Below are positions 47,656 to 61,169 of a stretch of DNA of 64,000 nt, in pieces. The notes beneath the pieces were generated by a model. That model was not told the origin of the DNA. It was given only the letters and a program-made list of their open reading frames with translations, and searched no databases. A program made the translations under genes and the position numbers. The stretch is from Cymodocea nodosa (taxonomy: Eukaryota > Streptophyta > Magnoliopsida > Alismatales > Cymodoceaceae), in assembly GCA_036874045.1 (NCBI GenBank), contig CM072341.1, positions 17,000,501 to 17,064,500 of the forward strand. Direction: 5' to 3'. Every line of letters begins with the position of its first letter. Position 1 is the first letter of the stretch.

Positions 47656-47790
47656 TTAAATTTTGGCATCATTCACAACTGAGATGACTAATCCCTGTTC
47701 TAAGCTTATGTCTCAGGATTTAAAATTTTGGCATCATTCACAACTGAGATGACTAATCCATGTTCTAAGCTTATGTCTCAGGATTTATAG
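47656..47790 (+). repeat. 65-bp tandem duplication
   Basis: The block starting TTTTGGCATCATTCACAACT at 47,661 is repeated from 47,726, through CTAAGCTTATGTCTCAGGAT, with one substitution (CCC versus CCA) and one inserted A at the junction. Confidence 0.9.
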
Positions 47791-48445
47791 GTGACCTGAG
47801 GTTATGCTTTGAGCTCATGTTGTCAAAATTATATGTGAATTAATGACTAATCTATGTCCTAGAGATTATACACAATCTTAACCTTTTTTTTAATTTTTTT
47901 TTTTTTGTGATCATTTTTAGACACTCAAATAGTTTGGTAAACATTAAGAAGATTCTTGGAAGTGATAGAAGTTAAGTCTTTATAGACATTCAAATAGTCT
48001 GATATACACTAAGAGTATCTATAGAAGTAATGACATGTGAGTCTCAAATGACACTCAAATAAATTGATATATACCAAAAATATCTAAAAAAGCAAAAGCT
48101 TGTAGGAGTCATTGTTGGACTCCAATATAATAGATTACTCTAAGTACCACGTACTTTATCTTGTAGAGTTTCTCAACTAGTCGAGAGTACTCTAAATGAC
48201 CTCATCTACCAACTTGATTGAAAGTATTGACTGAGTCAAGACTTGCAACAATGATACATGGGTTAGATAGATGGTGCATATATTTATAGCTTGTCAATAC
48301 ACAAGAATTTCGTAGGTGGTCATCAATTTTGATTCTACTCCTATCTAAATATAGTTAATTTCAGAATTATTACAAGAATATATGCTTGATAATAAGTATA
48401 AATGTACCTTACATAATCTTAACTAGAAAGACCTTAAAAAGGCAA

Positions 48446-48737
48446 GGCTAGCAAGTTTCTAAGTTACTGTGGTTGAGATTATATGTGGCCACATCTATAC
48501 CCATAATTATTGTGAAACCGTGAAATTTATAACTTTTGGCATATGCGGCGTTTATTACGCATTTATTTTTGCATGTGTTGCACTACTGAAAGGCTAGCAA
48601 GTTTCTAAGTTACTGTGGTTGAGATTATATGTGGCCACATCTATACCCATAATTATTGTGAAACCGTGAAATTTATAACTTTTGGTATATGCGGCGTTTA
48701 TTACGCATTTATTTTTGCATGTGTTGCACTACTGACT
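48446..48737 (+). repeat. 146-bp near-perfect tandem duplication
   Basis: The block beginning GGCTAGCAAGTTTCTAAGTT at 48,446 recurs at 48,592 and runs to GCATGTGTTGCACTACTGA. Only one clear difference (GGCATATG versus GGTATATG) was seen, so the duplication looks recent. Confidence 0.93.
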
Positions 48738-50155
48738 TTATTTAACTTTTCCATGTCATGCATATCATTTATAGAATTGTAGTTGAATACTCTTAGGCAG
48801 GTTTTTAGCTCACCTTATTGTAATTATTTTCTTAGGTGCTAAGGAGTGCATTCTTTGACTGATCGCTTGTTAATTGCTTCCATTACATGATTTTTATCAT
48901 CTCCCGGTCACTCGTCACGTTGAATGAAACTTTCAGAAGATCGAATTAAAAACATCTTAAGATCGACCACATAGAGATCGGAAGCATCGGTTTCGGTCAC
49001 TCTCTCCTGATGCAGTGGCCTCAACCCGGCCGGCACGAAATTTTTTTATCAAACTGAGATAAACATTTATCCGTTGAGTCCGTCCGTCAATCATGAAGTC
49101 TTTTCCAAAGATATTAAGATCTATTGAAAGATTCAGGGTGTGTCAAAGTCATCGTTGCAAAGTCTTGTCATTCATCACGCAAACTTTTGATAGTGAAATG
49201 GAATAATTTAGTTATTTACTGGAATAGTTATATTTATAGTTTCTTAACGCAAAAAATTAATTATCACTATAAAAAAATCACGCTAACTAGCTTTAATTAA
49301 GTTCTAGTTAAGATTAGTCCCTTCATCGATCTCGTTTTTCAAAAGGCAGGCTTGACTTTCGGAACAACATATAATCATACAAAAACAAGTTTAGGACACT
49401 AATTTAATTTAGCTAGCTTGCTTACCAGTTAAATAAGATTACAAATACGGATCGAATGAATTTTTATATTAAGAAATTCGATAATCTGTAGGCTCAAAGA
49501 AATTCAGAAATGGAGGGCAAAAGGTCAAGGTCTATCCATAGCGTCTTCTTGGACGTCCGGTACATGCAGGTTACTAATGCATTGCTTGAGACGTTTGCCT
49601 AAATGTTTAATAATAAGGGGTTCTGTAATAAGAGGTCTTACACACAATCAGTCAATTGGTACACAAATTTCTTGATTGTTTGTATGCTATCTAAAATTTC
49701 TATTGCTGGAATATTTGCATGGTTAGGTACCATTAGAAAAATGGCTAACCTTCTACTTACAATGAATGATACAGAAGTAAGCGAAGAATTTCCGATGCTG
49801 CGCAACTAATTAAGAAATTTTCAAGGACATGTAAGCAAAAACAATCTTCTTTATTGTACAAGATGGTTTGACTTTACTAATTTGTTTATAGATATTTAAG
49901 TGCAGTTGAACAGATGGTATAAGTAACGCCAGGCTATATGTATATATTTATTTATCATGGTACGTACAAGGAAGAAAATCTGATTTATTTTTAATATTTT
50001 GCGTCGGAGAGTTGGGTCAAAAAGAGTGGCGTGGCCGTTGGTGTCGTTATTTTCCCGCAATTTCCTGCCGCCCGACACGTTGACTCGGGCCTTGCGGAGC
50101 AGAGAAGAAAGAACCTTCTCATGTGACGTGCCTGAGCCGCTGCGCGCACTCACTC

Positions 50156-50177
50156 GGTGGTGGTGGTGGTGGTGGTG

Positions 50178-50206
<29 letters not shown>
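50156..50206 (+). repeat. Compound (GGT)8(CGT)9 trinucleotide repeat
   Basis: Eight GGT units run directly into about nine CGT units. No gene spans it; the long Val or Asp/His runs in translated frames are simple by-products of the repeat. Confidence 0.9.
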
Positions 50207-50208
<2 letters not shown>

Positions 50209-50501
50209 TCGCGGTAGGTAGCGCCCACGGGATTCCAAGTGTCTTTCCGCGGTTGTTTGAGACAACAACGAGCGTTGCACACGGTAGAAGCATTAGAAGT
50301 CAACGAGGACGGGGGAAAGAAAAGGTAGGTGATGGTTTTGAGGGAAGAAGGAAGAGTTTCGAGAGATCATGGGTGGGGTTGATCATCGATAAGTTGCATG
50401 CCCCTGCAGCCCAGCCACCTTAAGGAAGCAGAAGGCGGCTCTCGTCGACTCGTCCGGGCTGCCGAGGAGCGCATGAAACCCCCTCATGGAATAAGAAATC
50501 A

Positions 50502-50506
<5 letters not shown>

Positions 50507-50532
<26 letters not shown>
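50507..50532 (+). repeat. (TC)13 microsatellite
   Basis: Uninterrupted CT dinucleotide run in a GC-richer intergenic patch. Confidence 0.9.
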
Positions 50533-52279
50533 ACGGCGCCAGCCAACCAATCAATCAAGCCAGGTGCCGATTCACGCCTCCTTCGTGCCGTGAACGAATG
50601 AACGCCGAATGGGTTAGACTCCGTGAAATGGGTTGGACTTCGTCACGTGGCATGTCCCTGCGAGTTGTGTCGGTTCACACTGGCCTTAACCATTGAGAAG
50701 ATTTTTTAATAACAATAATAAGCAGCTGCAGAACGCTGGGAGCAAGCGAAGCGAGTGGTTGCATCCCATGTAGTAAATTAAGGAAGTCATGTGACAGCTT
50801 ACAAAGGGACCAAGGGGGGGGGAAACAAACGAGTGTGCACAACTGGATTGGGGGTTGCAGCTGCACGCTCGTCCCCCTTCGGAATGTGTCACACGTCTTT
50901 CGTTAATCCATGGCTATTTTGTTGAGGGGCTGGGGAATAATAAATACATTGGGCTTCCCCCAGTGATAACGCCTCCGTTATTAGGGGCTGTCAAATTACC
51001 AACTCCTCCCCCCCCCTTGACCACTAAATAATAATAAATCAACCAAATCATTCATTCCTGTGGACCCCACCTCGAACAATGACCATAATAGAAATCAACT
51101 TTCTTTCTTTCTTTTTATAATAACTTACTTACTTACTGCTGTTATTTCTTTTGTATTGAATGCACTCTAATCGTCATTAATGTGGTTTTTGAATACTTTG
51201 TTTGTTACGGATGTAGTTTCTCTATTAATTGTCCTTGACAGCAATTGGAATTTTCGGGAAATTTCCTAATCAACCATATGGTAACTACGTACTTTTATTT
51301 TTAAATTTACAACCAAAACGGGGATCTCCTAGGAAGTAATTTTATGCAAGTTCTGGTTTAAGAGTTTAGCCAAATTTTTCGAATCAAAGTGACATTTCAA
51401 CCGCAAGGTTGTTTGAATTTTCTTTATCGTAAATCAAAATACGAATATTTAATTTAACCAGTAGAATTTTCAGCCTATACCCACCACCTCTCATCTTAAT
51501 TTACATATAGATATTTAAAGAATAGTTTTATTTAATAGAAGTTAATATTCTGAAACAATTTCACGTTACAGTTGCTTTTGCTACCGATAAAACAAAAAAA
51601 TTTCCTAAATGTCATTTTTTTGGACCAACAATAGATGGCTGGAAAAGATGTTCGTGCATGTGCAAATTGTACTTTGGATTTTACCTTCTAGATTTCTAAA
51701 TATCGACATGATATTTTCTAAAATTTCTTATATTGCTGTTTTTTTGTTGTTGTATGTATATAGCAAGCACTATTCTTCTTCTGAGATTTGTACGAGGTAA
51801 TTTCAATTTAAGATCTATATATTGCTCATCGCAACAATTCAAAGCATTATGGCCTTGAGTGTTGATGATGCATCCGAGAGGAACCGCAGAAAAAAATTAT
51901 AATTTTTGAACTCATTTGCTTTACTACCATATCTCTATGCTCTCTTTTCTGTTATCTTTTAAAACTTTTTGTATCTTCTGCTCGGATTTCGTCTTTGAAC
52001 TTTTAGGGAAAAATGTTATCATATCATGATCTGCACTTCGGTGACAATCGCATCGTTCGATCCAACGGTGGAGATCGACGGCGTACGGATACCATTGCTG
52101 AGGGAATATTGATTGATTGATTTTACATTAAAAAAATATTTTTTATAAAAAAAAAAAATATATATATATATATTCGTTTTGGCAAAATGGAGGAGTTGGA
52201 AGACCAGATGTCGACAAAATTCATGTCACTCCTCTTTGGAAGGTCCTTTTTGTTCTTGCGAAAGATTTTCTTATCTCGG

Positions 52280-54484
52280 ATCTCTCACTCTCCTTCTTTC
52301 TCTATCTCTGGCCCCCAGCAGATCGAGATGTTCACATGAATCACATCTGATGGCAATATCTGCAAGTCCAGGAGGAGGAGGAGGAGGAGGAGCAAGAGGA
52401 GGTAACTTCCACTGGATGCTTCTTCCGTAGAGAAAACCCATCGTTCCTACTGCTGCCACACAGCACTACCCCCACCACCACCCTTTTCTTCTTCTGTGTA
52501 CTTTCCTTGCTTCCGTGGTATAGAGTGTGAAGAATTCTGAGGGATTTTGGGCGTCATGGGTACTTGCTTCCTACGAGTTTCGCTGCCGAACCCCGGGCGT
52601 CGACGCCGGACGATCCGAGATTCGGGGTGCGTGGTAACCTTGTTCGTATTTCATTCTCTTCGCACATACTTTACCGATCTTATCTGTCGTCTTCGATCTC
52701 TGGCGGTTTCCGAAAACCGATCCTGAAAGAAATCTACGGGTTTTGTGTCACGTACTGGGGGTAACTTACGGCTGTAAGTAAGGTGGGATTTTTGTGCTCG
52801 ACTCTTCCTCGCGGATTGGATTTGTTTGATGGGGTTGATGGATTTTGGGTTTGTTTTTGTGGATTTGTAATTTGGCTTTGTTTTGTTGATTAAAATGAGA
52901 CTTTTTTTTGGGTGGGCATAACCTCCTCACATTTGAGCTGAATTACGTTTGGATGAAAGTAACGTGTAGCATGTGGCGTGTAGTTGTCAGTGTGTTGCTT
53001 TCTAAGATCCTTCGCCCTTTCATTGCTGAAAAAGAAAAGGCCTTGCTTTTCACCTTGTTCTGATCTGCTTTTCCGAGGTGGATAGTGTTTTGTGGCTAAA
53101 TATATTTCTGTGACAAATCATTTGCGTTAATGCCCATTTCTTCTTTCGGAGTGGGCAAAATGCTGCTTCCGTTTCTCATTGAGTTTGATTTTCTCCATCT
53201 TTCACCTTCCACGTTATGCTTGCTGAAATTGATGAAACTACTGCTAGGACATTTGTTGTGAATATAGTTTATAAACATATCTTCTCGATTGACTGCTCTT
53301 TCTTATTGGTATAAATGCAGATTCTATCTGACAAAATGAGGTTGTTGATGAAATGGACCACTAATGATTCTGTGACTCTTTGGTGTATGGTCGATGAACA
53401 TTCATGCAAGATATATTGGAAAGTCTTGTCAACTTGATGAAATTCATGGAAAAGGTGTACAAACTCATGCAGCCTAATTACACGTACTTGTGGTAATCAC
53501 TAGTTTTACTTGTCAAGCTGCATTCATGTGCTTACTACTAATGCTTACCTGTATTGTTCTTGAATTCTTGTCCAGTGATTCTGTAAGACAATGTAGTGCA
53601 ATCAAATTTCGTGAATTCTGTAGTTATTTGAATTTTAACATTGGATTTTGATGATGAGCAGAAACAAAATAGTCTTATTTTCAATAGTAAGTTTGGTGGT
53701 ATCAATCCTCTTTGTCAATGGCTCTACGTGAGACCACTAAGTGCTCAGTTGCTATGATGATATGCCGTTGTGCCGATGTTGTAAAATTTATGTTGCATAT
53801 GGCATTGTACGCTGGCTTGCAGTCATTTACAGACAGTTTATTTGCTTCTTGCACAGCTTATTTGGTTCTATATTACATGTATCTAATATTGGTTGTATTA
53901 CACTGGTTTCCATGTTCATGTAGTGGGAAACTCACTTTAGTCCTTTCTTGCATCTGATCAATTGATTCATTTTCACATCCTATGAATCTCTACATACTAA
54001 ATAGTTAGACATGTGTCTGCAAGTCATAGCCATTGGGGCACTTCATGATCAAAATCTCATTGATAGCCAGACATCTACTTGGAGTCTGCTCTTGTCCCTG
54101 ACGAATTTAGTGACATTCTGATCAACTTCCTATAGAACAGGCTTGGTCAAATGTTTGCATGTTACTTCTATATAAGACAATGAGCATCCTAGAAGCAAGA
54201 CTGTTTACCAATAAGCTGTAAATTTCCTAGGTGTCTCAGTTTCTAGTTTTTTGGTGCTAAGCATGAGCTGCCTAGATATTTTTTTCCCTTTTTATGTTGC
54301 CTTGTCAATCATCACAAGCAGATATTTCCCATTGTTGATTGGTATTATTTATGCAGAAGTTATTGTCAGCTGTTATTTCTTGCATCTTTCAGGTTTCATA
54401 TCACATTTCCCGAGCTCTTTTTTTTCTTCTAATCAGATAATATCTTCAGTGCATGCCATTTCTTTCTGGCCACAATTATCTAGA
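52280..54484 (+). other. Probable 5' leader and leader introns of the DUF863 gene
   Basis: Pyrimidine-rich DNA with a (GGA)n run (52,371-52,391) and a GC-rich stretch to about 52,755 resembles a plant 5' untranslated exon. It ends near the donor-like GGGGGTAAC at about 52,757. Acceptor-like sites at about 53,320 (AAATGCAG) and 54,392 (CTTTCAG) could start further leader exons before the start codon at 54,485. There is no protein evidence, so the boundaries are inferred. Confidence 0.4.
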
Positions 54485-57400
54485 ATGGGAGCAAAGGTAC
54501 AGTGTAAAAACTATCAGCATGGATTTCACTCCATGAGAGATCTCAATGAAGTTAACAATAGTTGGCCACTTTACTATGAAGATGAAGCACTGAGCAGGCA
54601 ATTTCATAATGCTACCAAACAAAAGTTCATTAATGGCTACACTGAATATGACATGGAAGCATTGAGGCAAACTATCCTTACACATGAAGCTACATTCAGA
54701 AAGCAGGTAAAGCTTTTCATGACCTGATGTATTTCATTTATAATAAGAAAAGTGGTTTCTGTTTGGTGAAGTGAAATTTATATTCTTGGATTTCCTTGCT
54801 TAAGAAATCTCCTTAAGAAAAAGAACTAGCTTCCACAGCAGGTTCTTTCATTCTTTCTAGAGAAGATAGTCTACAGATGATTGTATTTGTGTAGTATGGC
54901 ATTAGCTTATGATAACCAGTTTTTAACATTATTTTTTCCTATTTGTTACTGACTTTTTTAAGGTCTATAAATGTTTGTTGCTCAATGGAGTTCATACTTT
55001 TTTCCAATCCATGAGCAGGTGCATGAACTCCATCGTTTGTATAGTGTACAAAGAAAATTGATGGATCAGCTGAAAACAAAAGAGCAATGTGGTTATTCTT
55101 TAGGAGAACAAGCTGTACTAAGAAGCCCCTTCTCATCTCAGATGCCACAAAAGGATGTAGCAAAAGAATTTACTTGGTCTACTTCTTTACCATCTTTGAA
55201 TGCTGGTTTTGGAACTCCATTTCCTAATGGTGACGATAATGGTTCACTAACTCTGGCAGAGAGAATTGATGCTCTAAATAATAGTGAACCATCAAAGTCT
55301 CAATCAAGGAAGAGTGTCAAGATAGTGATTGATAAAAAAGATGCAGAAAACACAAAGAAGGATTATGCTAATAGATCAAAAAGATTATTAGATCTAAATG
55401 ATGATCCTGAGCCTGAAAATGTTTTGAAAATTATGCATGCAAATGGTGAGTGTCCTAAAAGCAGGAAAATGGATCTGCAATTGAAAAATGACACAGAATT
55501 TAATGGTTTTGTTGACTTGAATGAGCCAGTTGAAGAAGTACACTATGAAGATGGAGTTTCATCTCTCTGTAACCTTCCAGACCCAAGATCCCTCCATGAA
55601 AAGACTCAGCACCATATGTCTCTTAGGTCAGATTCAACATTGCTAAATCAGCAGGGTCTTTTCAAAAACAATGGGTGTCAAATTAGTTGCTCCAGCTTTC
55701 TGCATGTCAATGAAAAGGAAGACATACTAGGGTGGCAATTATCTAGAAGTCGATTTGGTAAGCACTTTGCTTTTGTAATACCAATGATGCAGTCTGGTCT
55801 ATCTTCTACCTAACTAGGGAGTAGAACCCATTTTTCCTTGTTAAAAATATACAGCCCATATGCTTTACTGGTATTTGATCATGCATGCATATAGTTGGCT
55901 ATATTGTGAAAAGTATATTATCAATTTTCACCAAGTGCTTTGGGCCTCCATTTTCTGTTCTTTTTGATGAATTTCCCTTGTTGCTGATCAAAAAAAAATT
56001 GACAACATGCAATCATAAAATGGAAAATTTTGAATTGTAAGTCTGCTCTGCTCATCTTTTAAAAATCAGACCCACATATCTGACAAAACATTATATATTG
56101 TTATTTCAAGAAAATTTGCTAGAAGTTCCTAATTAACAATTATGAATTTATTTTGAAGATGAAGAGCAGATTTAATTTTCTGGCCACAACATGAAGTGAA
56201 AGGTATTATGGAAGTGGTACTTGTAAAAGTACGTGATTTGAAAGATAAAAATATTAAGGTGATTTCATGCAAAGGAAAAAATAGGATAACATGCCTTTAC
56301 CCAGTCCATGTGCTTGCACATTGGATCTGTGTATGCACCTTGTGCATGTTTCTCTGTTTATATATTACTATATGAGACAGTTATGCCAAAGTACTTCTCA
56401 AAAAGTTCGATTTTTTGGAATCTACAGACAATGCCTAGTTGCAAAGTGTCCTTAGTTGATAGTTTCTGTGCCTTTTACAGAACTAGTTACTGAAATTTTA
56501 TATAAAATTGATACCTACTAAGGTGCATATTTTGTTGAATGCATGTATACCATGGATGAACACATATAACATGGACAGAAAAATGTTTGAATGTGTGTAG
56601 TATCTTACATCACTTAAGTCGTTAACTATCAGCCATGATTGTTCCATTTTATAGTTTATTGATGGACACAATGCGGTTGTTCCCTGATATATTATCTCCA
56701 CCATAAGAATCTGCCATCAGGTTGTTGGCTATTTTTTGAAAGATGTGTTTCCTAACTTCACTTTTTTGTAATACATCTTACTAACACTTATCTCAGAACA
56801 ATGTGAAAGAAGATGAAGAAAGAAAGAAAAGGCAGTTGGAATCAGTATGAAATTAAGTTGACATGTTCAACATATCCAATTTTGTTTCCTTCAGAATATT
56901 TCTTTTCTCAGAAAAATGGTTGCTTGTATTTAGATGGTATGTTCAAAACATTCAATGATAATTGTTCTCTTTAAAACACTTGGATACTTCTATATGCCTT
57001 TGAAACGAAGCATAGCTTCATTACTTATTTTAGAGTGTCTACTGTCACTTCTGTGTTTGGCTAGACATTTTAATTTTGTCCTTCATAAAGAATAGATGGT
57101 TTTGCGTCATATATGTTGACATGGCTGAGATGATGCTGGAATATTCTAGACCATTTGCATTTGGCTTGGAAAATTTTATGAAATATTTTGATAGAAACTC
57201 ACTAACTAAATACAAGTTAAAAGTAAAGATATGATATTTCAAAGCATATTTATATAGTTCTAATGGTATAATTATCTCGTCTCCTGAGCTGTAAATATGT
57301 GTCTCTGATTGATAGGTGAGGGAAGATTTTTAAAATTTAAATATGCATTTTTTTTGTCAGAGAAATTTGCCGTTCATAAAAGTAAAAATAGCACACTGGA

Positions 57401-59611
57401 GTTAGAGTAATTAATCATTTCTTTGTGATGATAAAACTATTAGCTAAGTGATTGCAGAAAATTTATTCAGAATTTTGGTTTTGTTACATTTTATATGTTT
57501 AATTAAATTCTTGAGATACTTTCCTTTTGTGAAAAGGTAATCTCAGGTTCATTTTTTTATTATTAATTACAGAACATTTCCAGATGGGTAAGAGCATCTG
57601 CAGTCCACATACCTTCAGCAGCACGATAATGTCCTCATCTTCAGATAAACTAAAGATGCACAATGAATTGTCATGGCCTCCCTTGTCAAGCCCAAATAAT
57701 CTGTCCTCGAGGCTCAAGGACAAATTACCTATGGGCAATGAACACGGAAAACCATTTACTAGCACAAAATCAAGGATTTCAGGTCCTGTGTCTGAGTCTT
57801 TCTCAATTATTCCTCGGTTTGATAGTTGTAACATGGCATCTACCTCAGAATCTTCCTGCAGGAAGTCAGTAAATAAGGCATCCAATATCCCAAATGCTGT
57901 TCAAACACTTCCATGCTTCAATAACAGTGTTCCATGTCATGAAGGCTCAACAAGTGCTCATGATACATGGAAATACTCTGGTAGTTTGAGATCTCAACAG
58001 AGTTCTGGAAATGAGGCCTCCTATAAAAATGGATTCCCCTGTGATTTACAATTTGGCTCTAGAACACCATGTAATTTACATTCACCAAAAGTTGGCTTTG
58101 GTATGTCAAACATTAGTAATGGTGCAAGTTTTTATCATGGGAAGTTTGAAGATGATGCAATCCAAAAGCATTATAAGGGTTTTAATCTCATGGATGTGAT
58201 TTCTTCCAAGGACGTTGCTTCAAAACCCCTATCTACAATTGGTTCTCAGCATGGATGTGCTAACCAGAAAAGTTATTTTGATAACAGTAATGGTTCTGCA
58301 TCAGGAGTATCGTGGCTGAGGTCAACTCAAGTTTGCAATGGTTCTATTAATCTAAACGGGGCTGTGGAATATGACCCTGGTGTAGAATTGAATTACTCTC
58401 AAACGATGTCCAATAATGCTGTAGTTTCTGTTGGTAAAGAAGCAGCAAATTATTCATTCAAGGATGTTCTGCAGTCTATGAACAAAAAGAATGAGGTATC
58501 CGCAATCCTGAAAGATACAGGTCATTCTGGGTTGTCTTCTATTGATCTAAATTTGAATTGCACTCAGGCTACAACATCCATGGCTTATGAGGAAAATTCT
58601 ACAAATATGATTCCAATTGATGTAAATACTGCAGCAGAAAGTATGGACCAACCTGCCCTATTGGGCTCTGTAGATAATGAGCAGATGTCTCAATCAAAAT
58701 TGGCTGTTACAACTGTTTCTGGAAGAGCTGTCTCTGAAATTGACTTGGAGGCACCCATCATTTCCCATTCCGAGGAAAACATGTTTTCAGAGGAAGCTTT
58801 ACAAATTAATAATCAATTCTCAACTTTTGAGGACCTAAGTAGGCAAAAGGAAATTGGAAACGAATACAAAGAACTGTATGTGGAAACTGCTAGAGCAGCC
58901 GCTGAAACTATCATGTCAATGTCAAGAATCACCCAAGGAAGGAGTTCTAATTCAATAACTTTTCAAACGTCAGGCCTAGCATCAGTGGATACGTTATACT
59001 GGTTTGCTGATATAATCACCTCCAACGTGGAGGATCCCCAGTCTGCAGCTGGTGCACTCAAAGGACAAAGGGATGAAGATGGGAGCTCAGAACACAACGG
59101 CATGGATTACTTTGAATCCATGACATTGAGATTGACAGAGACCAAACCAGAAGATTTCTGGTCCCAGCCTCCTATACCAGAACATCAAGAGGAAGGACCT
59201 GGTGTGGCTTCTCTGTTGCTACCAAAAATTAAGAGGGGCCAGGTGAGAAGGAGGAGGCAAAAGAGGGACTTCCAGAAAGATATCCTGCCAGGCCTTGCCA
59301 CCTTGTCAAGGTATGAAGTCACTGAGGATCTTCAAACAATTGGAGGACTGATGAGAGCCTCAGGACAATCTTGGCAGATGGGTTCAAGGAAAAGGAGTTC
59401 TGGTAGAAGTGGTAGGAGTTTCCAAGGGAGGAGGTGGCAACAGGGTGGCATGACAACTGTTGAAATTCCAGCAGACAGCCCGCCTTTGCAGCAAAGCAAC
59501 AATGAGTTAGAAAATGATGGTTGTAGTGTATTAGGCTGGGGAAGAACAAGAAGATGCCGACGGCAAAGATGCCCATCAGGCAATATCACAATACATCCTC
59601 CCTTAACTTGA
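54485..59611 (+). CDS. DUF863 family plant nuclear protein
   Basis: Function of the family is not established. Three coding exons: 54485-54706, 55019-55757 and 57573-59611, giving 999 residues with consistent phases, a normal length. The N-terminus MGAKVQCKNYQHGFHSMRDL is the family hallmark, followed by EATFRKQVHELHRLYSVQRK, a coiled segment spanning the first intron. The middle is Ser/Asn-rich with several short acidic-hydrophobic motifs (RLLDLNDDPEPE, FVDLNEPVEE, SSIDLNLNC) of the DLN/EAR-like kind that can recruit co-repressors. The C-terminal part has TLYWFADIITSNVEDPQSAA, MTLRLTETKPEDFWSQPP, and the basic block RGQVRRRRQKRDFQKDILPG, then ATLSRYEVTEDLQTIGGLMR, which is strongly conserved. 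The repeated basic clusters suggest nuclear import. Codons are AT-rich, unlike the GH3 gene. Confidence 0.92.
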
Positions 59612-60460
59612 GATCCTATGGAGGAAGGGTCCGGTAATGTTGTCATATATCCTTCTTTGACTGAAGAGAGCTAACAGAGGGTTCGGTAATGTGTTGCCAT
59701 GCACCCTTCTTTGAGTTGAGCAAGAAGGGCTTCGGCCTGAGATGAAAATTCTGGGAAGGGATATTTTTCAGAGGGATTCCGATTCAAACAGGAGATATTG
59801 CAGATTTAGATTGAAGGACTTCGTTCACACCACTTCTTTGTATATTTTTATGACCTCTATTTGAGGACTGATCATCTTTGTTAATTCATCATACCGGCTT
59901 GTATACCTCAAAGTAACCAAATGCTGAGGTTTCCTTGAAATATGACAATGGTAGCTTATGGTCTAGGAAGGTGTATTTGGAGGCCTTCTCTGAAGCTCTC
60001 AAACACAAGAATGCTTCCACTCTTTTCCTTGTCACACAGAAAATGCAAACAAGTATCCAAGAATTTCAAACCAGAGATCCCAGTTCTCATGGCCCCTGAA
60101 CAGGCTCTACTTTTTGCTTGCTTGGGAATCTAATGCAGTTGGGAGATTGGAACTCTCCATGCCACTAGTACCTTTCCATGAATATGCTGATATTTTGCGT
60201 CACTCCACTAAAACATGAAACATGCAGGAGCTACGTTTTCCACAGGCTGTTCATTCTAAAAGTATACCTACAAAGGTTCTGATGCCACTAAGACAAGAGG
60301 AATCAATGTTTGTAGGCAGGATTCTATCATGTTGTTGGAAGTTGCGTCACACAAATCTTACGCAGCAAGATGTCAGATGGGCACAAAAGCCATTGCCCAC
60401 GCACGAAACTAACGTCAATTCTATCTTCCAAGAATAATCTAGAGCATAACAAACCATCAT
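59612..60460 (+). other. 3' flank of the DUF863 gene
   Basis: No protein recognised. The first few hundred bases are most likely the 3' untranslated region, with TTGTATATTTTTATG and TTAATTCATCA strings near 59,840-59,890 as possible polyadenylation context. A repeated element GAGGGT(C/T)CGGTAATGTTG/GTGTTG occurs at about 59,625 and 59,677. Confidence 0.4.
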
Positions 60461-60603
60461 AATTCATGATGTCATTCTCTGGTTGGTATTTCTACTTTGT
60501 TCTGACAGGACTCTCAGGTTCAGCCGTAGGCAACAAAATTGACACATCAAAAGAGAAACAGCTTTTATTACATTTGAGAAGGCCAGATGTATTGGTGTAG
60601 GTA

Positions 60604-60721
60604 TTCTTACGAACCTCTTCATTTCCCTCTCCAGGGCTTGGTCGGCGACCTGATCTTCTCTCCCGCCGTGCGTGATTCTTCTTCCTCGTTCCCCTGATGA
60701 CGATTCGCCTCCTCCCTCCAC
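60604..60721 (-). CDS. Possible first coding exon of a small unidentified gene
   Basis: A minus-strand frame starts MEGGGESSSGERGRRITHGG and continues to an Arg/Lys-rich segment ending MKRF directly before a good donor (GTAAGAAT). Codons mostly end in G or C, as in GC-biased first exons. No downstream exon could be recognised between 59.6 and 60.6 kb, and no family is known to me. It could equally be a leader exon of a non-coding transcript antisense to the DUF863 3' flank. Confidence 0.25.
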
Positions 60722-61169
60722 CCTAACCTTCAGGAATCGTTGATTTCCATTTCAATGACTTAGGCAATTGTTGAATTTTCCTTATCAAAAATCCTTCTGT
60801 TCGTATCGTATTTTAATTAGCTCTTAAAAGTTAAAAGGAAGTCGATTTTGGTGGTGTCGGAGAAGGGAATTCATTGAGTGAATGTGATTGATGATTGTCG
60901 TTACAAAAAATATTTGTATTTAAAACAGTAATATTAAATTTTTTTGACAGAGATCTGTGTTACTTATTATAAATAAAATACAGATTGCCACCCGTACAAG
61001 TATCAAAAGTCGTGTTTAAGGTAAGCACGGTACTCGGCGTGACCCTTGAACACAAGGAAAAATTAGCCGTAAATAAAAGTGTAGAAGACAAACAGACAAT
61101 AAATTAATGACAGCCATAGCAAAGTTGCACAGACAACAGGCCAGTCGAAGGCAAGGCCGAATTCCAGCA

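Larger units (their letters stand above)
46300..52200. other. Intergenic region rich in short tandem duplications
   Basis: AT-rich, no gene recognised. It contains two recent-looking tandem duplications (47.66 and 48.45 kb, listed separately), a weaker run of ACACTCAAATA-like repeats at 47.9-48.1 kb, a compound trinucleotide repeat at 50.16 kb and a GC-richer patch at 50.0-50.6 kb. The stretch 46.9-49.2 kb may be the inside of an old retrotransposon, but no LTR or domain was identified. Confidence 0.4.

Noticed and set aside
47656..48737. Closely spaced direct repeats considered as a CRISPR-like array
   Set aside because: Units are whole tandem duplications of different lengths (65, about 70, 146 bp) without unique spacers, in a plant nuclear sequence.
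49896..50303. Frame with Asp and His runs, and Val or Ser runs on the other strand
   Set aside because: Produced by the (GGT)n(CGT)n repeat; no conserved sequence on either side.
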